This document shows, piece by piece, positions 1-5,411 of a DNA stretch of 7,833 bases. The notes under the pieces were generated by a model. It saw only the letters and a program-made list of their open reading frames with translations, was not told the DNA's origin and made no database searches. Each line of letters begins with the position of its first letter. Positions within the stretch are counted from its first letter, which is position 1. This DNA comes from Dehalococcoidia bacterium (GTDB taxonomy: Bacteria > Chloroflexota > Dehalococcoidia > Dehalococcoidales > JAUVZE01), in the NCBI GenBank assembly GCA_030602665.1, contig JAUVZE010000047.1, forward strand, positions 1 through 7,833, written 5' to 3'. Made by a program: the position numbers and the translations under genes.

Positions 1-2
1 AT

Positions 3-59
3 CTCGGCACCGAGTTGCCGACAAAAGAGCAAATAGAAAACATCGTAGGGAGGGGATGA
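3..59 (+). CDS. C-terminal tail of an unidentified protein (partial, 5' end outside window)
   Basis: An open frame enters from the left edge and ends at a TGA at 57-59. Its last residues read LGTELPTKEQIENIVGRG. The composition is protein-like, but the piece is too short to assign to a family. It lies just upstream of a tRNA 3' half, on the side expected to be the inside of an integrated element, so an integrase or other element-borne gene is possible; that is inference from position only. A second frame (from base 2) stays open to about 200, but it would read through the tRNA half and I consider it chance. Confidence 0.3.
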   Translation, partial: LGTELPTKEQIENIVGRG

Positions 60-86
60 AATCAGCAAGCGATTACCAACTTGTCT

Positions 87-154
87 CTGGGCAACCTTCC
101 AAGCAGGTTGTCGCGAGTTCGAGTCCCGTCTCCCGCTCCACAAAGCTGGGCAAC
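87..154 (+). repeat. 9-bp direct repeat flanking the tRNA half
   Basis: CTGGGCAAC occurs at 87-95 and again at 146-154, one copy directly before and one shortly after the tRNA-Gly 3' half. The two copies are 59 bp apart in the same orientation. They could be binding sites for a recombinase or the trace of a short duplication. A 9-mer repeat at this distance could also be chance. Confidence 0.35.
96..140 (+). tRNA. 3' half of tRNA-Gly(TCC), probable attachment-site remnant
   Basis: The stretch reads as an anticodon loop CTTCCAA with anticodon TCC at 98-100, a 3' anticodon strand GCAGG, a T arm GCGAG-TTCGAGT-CCCGT and an acceptor 3' strand CTCCCGC followed by T and an encoded CCA at 138-140. 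The acceptor end is typical of bacterial tRNA-Gly. No matching GCGGGAG acceptor strand, D arm or CCTGC anticodon strand lies upstream, so the gene is only a 3' half beginning in the anticodon loop. The T stem has one A-C mismatch, consistent with a copy that is not under selection. Integrases commonly recombine within tRNA 3' halves. On that model bases 1-95 are the element end and 141 onward the original chromosome. It could instead be a plain tRNA pseudogene. Confidence 0.6.
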
Positions 155-185
155 AACCTACCTAGGCAAAAAAGAAGGAATATTA

Positions 186-254
186 TAGGCCGACCGCAAT
201 GAAAGGTTAGATACAATGATAACAAAATTGGCCTACATGACCTTATCGGCGGTC
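186..254. repeat. Interleaved inverted repeats in the gap between the tRNA half and cysK
   Basis: TAGGCC at 186-191 is complementary to GGCCTA at 230-235. GACCGC at 192-197 is complementary to GCGGTC at 249-254, with a further inner pair AAGGT (203-207) and ACCTT (240-244). The first pair interleaves with the second, so as RNA the two could form either alternative hairpins or a pseudoknot. There is no obvious ORF or U-run here. It may be a small structured RNA, a recombination site or the 3' region of the cysK transcript. I do not recognise a known family. Confidence 0.35.
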
Positions 255-256
255 TG

Positions 257-283
257 CTATTCTCACTTCAGGCTGAAGAATAG
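257..283 (-). terminator. Hairpin downstream of cysK, possible weak transcript end
   Basis: CTATTCT at 257-263 is complementary to AGAATAG at 277-283, with TCA/TGA pairing possible inside the loop. It lies about 30 bases beyond the cysK stop, where a terminator would be expected. Neither strand has a T-run after the stem, so it does not look like a standard intrinsic terminator. Confidence 0.25.
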
Positions 284-311
284 AAGAGGTAGAGTTCCAG
301 AATTTAGTATT

Positions 312-1205
312 TTACAAATTCATACTTAGATATCTTTCTCCTCTATCTGGTAAAACCGTAACAACCTTGTTGTATGTTTCAGCTACTCTAAGTGCAGCAA
401 GCATGTTTGCCCCAGAGCTTATGCCAACTAATAATCCATATTCGCTAGCAAGTTTTCTTGCCATATCGACGGCTTTTATACTCGCAACTGTAATAACTTC
501 ATCAACCTTGCTCATATCTACTATGTCAGGTATGAAGCCATCGCCAATCCCCTGAATCTGATGCTCCTTAATCTCGACGTCGCTTTTTCCAATCATGGCT
601 CCATACATAATAGCGGCTTCTTCAGGTTCTACAGCAATTACTTTTACCCTTGGATTAGCTCTTTTCATAACATTTGACAGACCCATTAGTGTTCCACCAG
701 TACCAACACCAGCCACAACAGCATCTACCGGTCCAATTTCTCTTAAAATTTCTTCACCAGTTTTCTCTTGTGCTATAATATTGTCGGGATTACTAAACTG
801 GTTTGCCAAAAATGTTTTAGGTCTTTTGGTAATCTCTGCTGCCTTTTCTACAGCTTCTGCAACGCTTCCTTCTTTTGAAGTTAGCACGAGTTCAGCTCCA
901 AACCACCTAATCATTCGTTTTCTCTCTTCACTCATATCTTCAGGCATTACCACAATCATCTTATAGCCTTTGGCAGCAGCAACCATAGACAAAGCTATTC
1001 CCGTATTCCCACTGGTGGCTTCGACTACTGTATAGCCTCTTTTTAATGTTCCTCTTCTTTCGGCGGCTTCGATTATTTCCAAGGCAATCCTATCTTTTAT
1101 GCTGCCGCTAGGATTAACACTTTCTAGTTTAGCATAGACATTCTCTATTTTAAGTAGAGGAGTATTTCCAATAGCATTTAATACACTAAATTTTTTATTT
1201 TTCAT
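312..1205 (-). CDS. cysK: Cysteine synthase (O-acetylserine sulfhydrylase family)
   Basis: This PLP enzyme joins O-acetylserine (or O-phosphoserine in some relatives) with sulfide to make cysteine in the cytoplasm. The fold-type II landmarks are all visible: NPSGSIKDR near the N-terminus carries the PLP lysine, then the substrate loop TSGNTGIAL, the phosphate-binding GVGTGGT, and GISSGAN near the C-terminus. At 297 residues it is near full length. The usual linker after NTPLLKI is about ten residues shorter than in enterobacterial CysK, as I recall for some clostridial and archaeal members. I chose the ATG at 1205: the frame also has an ATG at 1229, but AGGAG sits eight bases before the inner start and would lie inside the longer ORF. 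The gene follows the glyA fragment by 31 bases and is probably co-transcribed with it. It looks more AT-rich than its neighbours. Confidence 0.9.
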   Translation of the reverse strand: MKNKKFSVLNAIGNTPLLKIENVYAKLESVNPSGSIKDRIALEIIEAAERRGTLKRGYTVVEATSGNTGIALSMVAAAKGYKMIVVMPEDMSEERKRMIRWFGAELVLTSKEGSVAEAVEKAAEITKRPKTFLANQFSNPDNIIAQEKTGEEILREIGPVDAVVAGVGTGGTLMGLSNVMKRANPRVKVIAVEPEEAAIMYGAMIGKSDVEIKEHQIQGIGDGFIPDIVDMSKVDEVITVASIKAVDMARKLASEYGLLVGISSGANMLAALRVAETYNKVVTVLPDRGERYLSMNL

Positions 1206-1213
1206 ATCCTTTT

Positions 1214-1218
1214 CTCCT
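1214..1218 (-). promoter_or_regulatory. Shine-Dalgarno site that sets the cysK start
   Basis: AGGAG on the minus strand, eight bases before the ATG at 1205, supports that start over the in-frame ATG at 1229. Confidence 0.6.
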
Positions 1219-1236
1219 GTGTAACCCATTAGTCTA

Positions 1237-1713
1237 CTAATCTATTCCAAGCACAGGGAAACGTTGGCATATCTGGCTAACCTCTTCTTTCACCTGCTTC
1301 TGAACCTCTGGTTTATCAATATTATTTAGTACCTTTACAATCAGTGAAGCAATACGCTTCATTTCTTCAACTCCAAAGCCACGGGTGGTTACCGCCGGCG
1401 AGCCCAGTCTAATACCACTGGCTATCATGGGTGGTTGGGGGTCAAAAGGGATTGTATTGCGATTAACAACAATGCCGGTTGCTCCTAAGGCCTCTTGGGC
1501 TTCAATGCCGCTGACCCCTGTCTTAGTAAGGTCTACCAGCATCAGGTGATTATCCGTTCCACCCGATACAATGCGTAGCCCTAGGCGGCTCAGCTCACTA
1601 GCTAAGGCGAGAGCATTATCCAGTACAGCCCTTTGGTAGTCAACAAAGCTGGGCTGTAGAGCCTCATAAAACCCCACCGCTTTGGCAGCGATGGCGTCAT
1701 AAAAGGTTTTATC
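1237..1713 (-). pseudogene. glyA: 3' fragment of serine hydroxymethyltransferase (glyA remnant)
   Basis: The frame carries about the last 150-160 residues of serine hydroxymethyltransferase, the PLP enzyme that interconverts serine and glycine with tetrahydrofolate. Recognisable family segments, in order, are IAAKAVGFYEALQP, GGTDNHLMLVDL, GIEAQEALG, GIVVNRNTIPFD, SGIRLGSPAVTTRGF and the C-terminal helices. About the first 260 residues, including the PLP lysine region, are absent. Upstream the sequence changes to an aminotransferase in another frame, with the join near 1695-1720. The only start codons in this frame are internal (for example GTG at 1677), so no active SHMT can be made. The C-terminal part itself shows no stops or obvious damage, which suggests a recent event or an assembly join. 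It ends 31 bases before cysK. Confidence 0.8.
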
Positions 1714-1919
1714 GGGTAAGCGGATGGATAGTGATGGTTGTCCGGATTTGATACTGCCTCAGCGAGTGCTGTTAGTTGATGCTCCGGTGGAGTTACATCC
1801 GGGTCGCCTAGACCGAGGTTTATCACATCTCTCCCCTCAGCTCTCATGACTGCTAGCTTTTGGTTCATTGCAGGACCAAGGTACGCTTTGAAATTATTCA
1901 GTTTGTCTGCGGTTTGCAT
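1714..1919 (-). pseudogene. 5' fragment of a class I aminotransferase (LL-diaminopimelate aminotransferase-like)
   Basis: The first 65-70 residues match the N-terminus of fold-type I aminotransferases of the DapL/AspC kind: an initial helix, then DVINLGLGDPD, TPPEH, and NPDNHHYPSAYP. DapL makes LL-diaminopimelate for lysine and cell-wall synthesis. After HHYPSAYP the similarity ends and the downstream sequence is SHMT in a different frame. The aminotransferase frame then continues as nonsense to a stop at about 1602. More than 300 residues, including the PLP lysine, are missing. The start at 1919 is well supported, with GGGGTG about five bases upstream. The original order was probably aminotransferase, glyA, cysK on one strand. 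DapL is my best guess, but an aspartate aminotransferase would look similar over this stretch. Confidence 0.75.
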
Positions 1920-2102
1920 CGTTCACCCCTATAAATCTTTTTTATCAAGGACCTTCATATTTCCCATATCTTCCCGTGTGATTTGTTCCATGTTATGAAT
2001 AATTCACAAAGGTGATATGAACCTCAGGAGCATCTTTCTCCAGTAAACCTCGACATTTCTCAAACTTCTTCGCATAGGTTTTGGTTAACTACTCTGGCTA
2101 TA
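1920..2102 (-). other. Intergenic stretch with a possible short coding remnant
   Basis: Between the aminotransferase start and the cyuA-like stop, the minus strand has a 31-codon open stretch at 1993-2088. It has no start codon, is preceded in frame by TAG, and includes YAKKFEKCRGLLEKDAPEV. Its composition looks like a protein C-terminus, but I cannot assign a family. A 20-codon ORF (1929-1991) starts just beyond it and ends before the aminotransferase Shine-Dalgarno site; nothing supports its expression. The region may be another eroded gene. I see no clear promoter or terminator. Confidence 0.3.
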
Positions 2103-2639
2103 TTACCCCCTGCCCACGATATCCAAGATAACTCTATCAGTCTCTACCATACCTGGGGAACTGATTCTACCCATATTTTTAATTGTTTCCTCCACACCTC
2201 TGCCAACAATTCCAATATCATCGGGGATAACCACTCCCTTCAAAGCAAGCAAGGCGGCCCTTATTGCTGCCCCTGCTCCCGTGGAAGTTTTCAAGGCACA
2301 ACTAAAGTTCCCCACATCACAAATAATACCGGTTACATCGGCCGCCATGTTCTTGATGGCATACCTAACTTGCTCGTCACCCCCTCCCAATAGATAAACA
2401 GTCCCGGCACTTGCCCCAACCGCAGCGGTAACAGCGCAACCACAGAAAGCAGATAATCTGCCAGAATACGCTTTTATGTAGATAGTGAGCAAAAGACTTA
2501 GAGCGATTGCCCTTGCCAGCCTTTCCTCTCCAATCCCCATTCTCTCTGCCATCACGGCAACTGGTTCAGTACAGCCAACTGCCGGCTTCATTTCATCCTT
2601 CAAGACCTTTAACAGCTCTTTTTCTACTTTACTTTTCAT
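2103..2639 (-). CDS. cyuA: L-cysteine desulfidase-like protein (CyuA / UPF0597 family) with large internal deletion
   Basis: The family breaks L-cysteine into pyruvate, ammonia and sulfide using an iron-sulfur cluster, and is related to the serine dehydratase alpha subunit. Residues 1-29 match the family N-terminus, with GCTEPVAV including Cys23. From about residue 31 the sequence is the family C-terminal part: MGIGEERLARA, SGRLSAFCGCAV (Cys66, Cys68), GIICDVGNFSCALK (Cys107, Cys114), STGAGAA and GMVETDRVILDI. Full-length members have about 420-430 residues and this one has 178, so roughly 250 residues are gone in frame, with the join at about 2550-2560. All cysteine-bearing motifs remain, but the central domain is lost and activity is doubtful. 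The Shine-Dalgarno site is weak (GGAG too far upstream, AAGAAG nearer). The gene lies upstream of the aminotransferase/glyA/cysK block on the same strand. Confidence 0.8.
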   Translation of the reverse strand: MKSKVEKELLKVLKDEMKPAVGCTEPVAVMAERMGIGEERLARAIALSLLLTIYIKAYSGRLSAFCGCAVTAAVGASAGTVYLLGGGDEQVRYAIKNMAADVTGIICDVGNFSCALKTSTGAGAAIRAALLALKGVVIPDDIGIVGRGVEETIKNMGRISSPGMVETDRVILDIVGRG

Positions 2640-2660
2640 CTGTATTCTTCTTTATCTCCA

Positions 2661-2666
2661 ATTATA
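2661..2666 (-). promoter_or_regulatory. Candidate -10 element upstream of the cyuA-like gene
   Basis: A perfect TATAAT lies on the minus strand 22 bases before the start at 2639. At 17 bases further upstream I see only TACAGA, a poor -35. The GGAG following the -10 would fall near the transcript start. Confidence 0.35.
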
Positions 2667-2740
2667 CCCTACCTTGGCAAGCCTCTGTAGAGTGAGGGTC
2701 GAATACCTAGACTCTCCATTCAGCAGATACTAGAATTGGG

Positions 2741-3316
2741 TTAGTGCCGGCCTTCCACTACACCCCAGTTTATGTTTTTGAAGAAGGCTTCTATGTAGTT
2801 AGCCCGTTTTAGCCCGTAATCGGTTATGAAGGCATGCTCGAAGACATCCATTACCAGAACGGGAGTACATCCAGCAAGATGGCCGGTCTCGTGTTCATTA
2901 ATCCACTGATTCAGCAGTTGTCCCGTCGTATTGTCCTGGTACAGGATAGTCCAGCCGATGCCACGCATTGTTCCCGTGCCTTTGAAATCTCTTTCCCAGT
3001 CTTCGTAGTTACCGAAGTCCTCGGCTAGCTTCCTGCCTAGCTTACCCGATTTGTCCAAAGCTCCGTCTCCGCCAAGGTTGCCAAAGTAGTACTCATGGAG
3101 CCGCATGCCATTGAACTCAAAACCCATCCGCCGTTTCAACTCAGAATATTCCGGGGTGCCAACCTTGCCTTCTTTTAACATAGTAGCGAGTGAGTCCATT
3201 AGCTTGTTGGTATTGGTCACATAGCCTTGATAGAGGGTGAAGTGACTTTTCAGCAGGGTTTCGCTGAAGCCCTCCATTCCAATGAGGTTACTGTAGTCTT
3301 TTGCGGTGTAAGCCAT
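2741..3316 (-). CDS. sodB: Superoxide dismutase, Fe/Mn family
   Basis: This cytoplasmic enzyme converts superoxide to oxygen and hydrogen peroxide. The four metal ligands can be placed: His25 in LLKSHF, His74 in RLHEYYFGNL, and Asp157 and His161 in the signature MDVFEHAF. The C-terminal segment ANYIEAFFKNINW is typical. The length of 191 residues is normal for the family, with no signal peptide. The metal cannot be fixed from sequence; iron is assumed from the anaerobe-like setting. The start is firm: AGGAGGGAG lies a few bases before the ATG at 3316. It follows the tandem ferritin-like gene by 17 bases with no room for a promoter, so the two form an operon. A signature residue differs (F where most have W in DVWEHAY), a conservative change. 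Confidence 0.95.
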   Translation of the reverse strand: MAYTAKDYSNLIGMEGFSETLLKSHFTLYQGYVTNTNKLMDSLATMLKEGKVGTPEYSELKRRMGFEFNGMRLHEYYFGNLGGDGALDKSGKLGRKLAEDFGNYEDWERDFKGTGTMRGIGWTILYQDNTTGQLLNQWINEHETGHLAGCTPVLVMDVFEHAFITDYGLKRANYIEAFFKNINWGVVEGRH

Positions 3317-3333
3317 TATTCTCCCTCCTTTCT

Positions 3334-4182
3334 TTAACCTTGTTTTGCCTCCTCTTCCTTTAGCAGGTCAGTGAATACCTCGGTATGATATATTTCATGG
3401 TCTCTAACCCGAAGGAGAAGTTTTTTTAGGTCAGGGTCTTCAATTTCCTTGGCGGCACGGTCATATGCCGCTGCCACTTCCTGCTCAATTTTGATGTCGG
3501 CACGAAGCATATCGGCGGTCTTGGTTGATTGGTCAACCTCGGTGTGCTCAATTCTTGGGTTGGCACCACTGTCAACCATCTTCTCGGCAAGCCAGCCTAG
3601 ATGCTGCATCTCGTTGATAGCTTGGTCTTGCATCTCCTCCTTTACTTCCTCATTGGGTGACATGTAGGAATGAAGTAGATACTGGAGGATGACAGTATAC
3701 TCGTGCTCAATGCCCCAGTTGAGAATCTTGGTGACCCTGTCTTGGCGACTGCCTCTCACATCCTTGGCTCCTTCCTTCTGCGATTTCTCCACAAAATGCT
3801 GGAAGTCACCATGGTGCGATTCCTCATCGGACAAGATACGCTGCAATAATCGCTTTATCTTGAGGTCATCAACGAGCTTAATGTGCTCCCTATATAGGTT
3901 TATGCCATCCTCTTCCAGCAGCACATTATTCTTCATCCAATCGGCCACTGACTCGCCACTCATCCGCATCTTGCCCCGCTTCAGACTAGGGACACCACCC
4001 AATTCAACGATAGCCTCCGCCAACCAGTCCAGGTGGCGCATTTCCTCCCGGGCAATAGCCTCAATCTCACAAGCCATCTCGCCTTCACCCATAGCATAGG
4101 CATGGTTAAGATACTGAATAATGGCACCGTGCTCACCCTCAAGGTCCTGGTTTAGTAAAGCAATGATTTTTTCTTTATCCAT
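3334..4182 (-). CDS. Tandem ferritin-like protein (two bacterioferritin-type domains)
   Basis: The 282-residue protein is an internal duplication of a ferritin-like four-helix unit. Domain 1 (about 1-140) has GEHGAIIQYL (Glu17, His18), AREEMRHLDWLAE (Glu47, His50), LEEDGINLYREH and DEESHHGDF. Domain 2 (about 148-278) repeats the pattern: EHEYTVILQYL, NEMQHLGWLAEKM, KIEQEVAAAYD and RDHEIYHTEVF. Each copy therefore keeps a full set of carboxylate and histidine di-iron ligands. Such proteins oxidise and hold iron or remove peroxide; which applies here is unknown. The ATG at 4182 is chosen because GGAGGG lies four bases before it, while the ATG at 4194 overlaps that site. The gene leads an operon with the superoxide dismutase, pointing to a joint role in iron and oxygen stress. 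Confidence 0.88.
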   Translation of the reverse strand: MDKEKIIALLNQDLEGEHGAIIQYLNHAYAMGEGEMACEIEAIAREEMRHLDWLAEAIVELGGVPSLKRGKMRMSGESVADWMKNNVLLEEDGINLYREHIKLVDDLKIKRLLQRILSDEESHHGDFQHFVEKSQKEGAKDVRGSRQDRVTKILNWGIEHEYTVILQYLLHSYMSPNEEVKEEMQDQAINEMQHLGWLAEKMVDSGANPRIEHTEVDQSTKTADMLRADIKIEQEVAAAYDRAAKEIEDPDLKKLLLRVRDHEIYHTEVFTDLLKEEEAKQG

Positions 4183-4186
4183 TAAT

Positions 4187-4192
4187 CCCTCC
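4187..4192 (-). promoter_or_regulatory. Shine-Dalgarno site that sets the ferritin-like start
   Basis: GGAGGG on the minus strand, four bases before the ATG at 4182, overlaps the alternative ATG at 4194 and so argues against it. Confidence 0.6.
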
Positions 4193-4228
4193 ATATTTCG
4201 GTAATTTTCTTACTTCGGCCGCCCTTTT

Positions 4229-4258
4229 ATGATACATCTCCAGCTGGCCAATTTGCAA
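4229..4258 (-). promoter_or_regulatory. Candidate promoter for the ferritin-sod operon
   Basis: On the minus strand TTGCAA (4253-4258) is followed after 18 bases by TATCAT (4229-4234), matching the sigma-70 consensus in four and five of six positions. The predicted transcript start is near 4222, giving a leader of about 40 bases. The 8-bp palindrome CCAGCTGG (4240-4247) sits between the two elements, where a repressor could block polymerase. That role is inference. Confidence 0.4.
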
Positions 4259-4324
4259 AAGGAGTATTGGTTACCGCTAGAGAGCTGCCTGGCATGTACC
4301 GGGGCAAGCGTGTTGCTCTGTCCT

Positions 4325-5191
4325 TCAAGTTTTGGGTTCAACATACTCCGAGATGAATGCATTCAAGCCCTCTTCATAACGTTTGCCTGATGTGATGAAT
4401 CCTTCATTGTGGGTGCCAGCGATTTCAAGAAATTTCTTCGGCTTCTTCGCCATTTCAAATAGTCGCCTCCCGTGGTTAAAGGGCATTATTTCATCGTCGC
4501 AGCTGTGAACAATCAGAACAGGGCAATTTACTCTATCCAAATATTCCGCCGTGTTGTAGTGAAAACGTAACAAGAGCCTAACCGGAATGTAGGGATACAA
4601 TGTGCCAGCAATATCAGGAAGAGAGGTGAATGTTGACTCAAGGATAAGTGCCCCTGGTATGTGGCTCTGAGCCAGCCAGGCGGCAACCGCACCCCCGAGC
4701 GACCGGCCAAAAACAATGACCTCATTTGGATTCACTTGACGTTCCTTAATTAGGTACTGCCACGCCGCCTCGGCATCTTTGTATGTGCCTTGCTCGGTGG
4801 GCTTTCCCTCACTTTGGCCATAACCTCGGTAGTCAAAGATGAAAACATCTAGCCCAAGTTGATGAAATATCTGAATGGACTCCAAACGGTGTGATATGTT
4901 GCCCGCATTACCATGACAAAATAGAATCACACCTCTGGCGCTCTCACTGGGAACAAACCAGCCGGAGAGTTTCACTCCGTCCATAGTTTCAAATGAGACG
5001 CTCTCAAAGTTAAGCCCGATGTCACCCGGGTCGGCTGATAGAACGCGTTCGGGATAGTAAATATAGTGGGACTGAAAAATAAAGAGAAAGCCGACAAAGA
5101 CGATATAGGCGCCAGCGATAATGATAACAATCCAGATGCCTAACATAAGAAGACCTTTCAATTTTATCATACTTTGCCCAAGTGACCTCAT
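4325..5191 (-). CDS. Membrane-anchored alpha/beta hydrolase (BEM46/ABHD13-like)
   Basis: This is a serine hydrolase of unknown substrate. The N-terminus has one hydrophobic segment, LMLGIWIVIIIAGAYIVFVG, preceded by lysines, which suggests an anchor with the catalytic domain outside. The hydrolase domain then shows CHGNAGN (oxyanion loop), FDYRGYGQSEG, the nucleophile elbow GRSLGG, the acid in CDDEIMP and the catalytic histidine in GTHNEGF. It is about 289 residues from the ATG at 5191 and 319 if read from a TTG at 5284. I reject the TTG because it coincides with a candidate -35 box. ATGs at 5170 and 5149 are also possible; the last has AAAGG seven bases upstream. The gene is divergent from hpt and followed by the ferritin operon on the same strand, with about 140 bases between. 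Confidence 0.85.
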   Translation of the reverse strand: MRSLGQSMIKLKGLLMLGIWIVIIIAGAYIVFVGFLFIFQSHYIYYPERVLSADPGDIGLNFESVSFETMDGVKLSGWFVPSESARGVILFCHGNAGNISHRLESIQIFHQLGLDVFIFDYRGYGQSEGKPTEQGTYKDAEAAWQYLIKERQVNPNEVIVFGRSLGGAVAAWLAQSHIPGALILESTFTSLPDIAGTLYPYIPVRLLLRFHYNTAEYLDRVNCPVLIVHSCDDEIMPFNHGRRLFEMAKKPKKFLEIAGTHNEGFITSGKRYEEGLNAFISEYVEPKT

Positions 5192-5254
5192 TTGTGTTTC
5201 CACATAGCCAGATGCCTGAGCCCATTTTATTACATGGTATAGAGACCTAGACCT

Positions 5255-5284
5255 ATTATATGAGCTAGGTAGTCTAGTAGACAA
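5255..5284 (-). promoter_or_regulatory. Candidate promoter for the alpha/beta hydrolase gene
   Basis: On the minus strand TTGTCT (5279-5284) is followed after 18 bases by a perfect TATAAT (5255-5260). Transcription would begin near 5247, so coding must start downstream of that point, which supports the shorter hydrolase forms. ACCTAG and its complement CTAGGT lie on either side of the -10 and could form an operator; this is weak. Confidence 0.5.
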
Positions 5285-5371
5285 ACGCCAAGGTTGTAGG
5301 AGAAGTTCCCCCCTTTTATCTCAGATGACCATTTCTTAACGGAGTTGATAGACAATGTTTTTGGTCTTGGT

Positions 5372-5400
5372 TGGACAGAATTTGGGGCAAAGATTATAAT
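5372..5400 (+). promoter_or_regulatory. Candidate promoter for hpt, giving a very short leader
   Basis: TGGACA (5372-5377, five of six consensus bases) is followed after 17 bases by a perfect TATAAT (5395-5400). The predicted transcript start is about 5407, only some five bases before the hpt ATG at 5412. Confidence 0.55.
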
Positions 5401-5411
5401 CTCAGGTAGCG

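Noticed and set aside
96..140. 3' end of a tmRNA
   Set aside because: The acceptor end and the TCC anticodon loop fit tRNA-Gly; no tag-peptide frame or tmRNA-like 5' end is present.
1..140. A complete tRNA-Gly with an intron or unusual D arm
   Set aside because: No GCGGGAG acceptor strand or D-arm sequence was found in 1-95.
2..202. Plus-strand frame open from base 2 to about 200
   Set aside because: It reads through the tRNA half, has no protein-like composition and no Shine-Dalgarno site.
367..966. Plus-strand ORFs opposite cysK
   Set aside because: They are antisense shadows of a clearly coding minus-strand gene.
1602..1713. Aminotransferase frame continuing past 1713 as real coding sequence
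   Set aside because: Past the join the residues no longer resemble an aminotransferase, while the overlapping frame is clear SHMT.
2485..3028. Plus-strand ORFs opposite cyuA and sod
   Set aside because: Shadow frames without family resemblance.
4528..5225. Extra minus-strand ORFs inside the hydrolase gene
   Set aside because: They lie in another frame of the same gene and show no recognisable domain.
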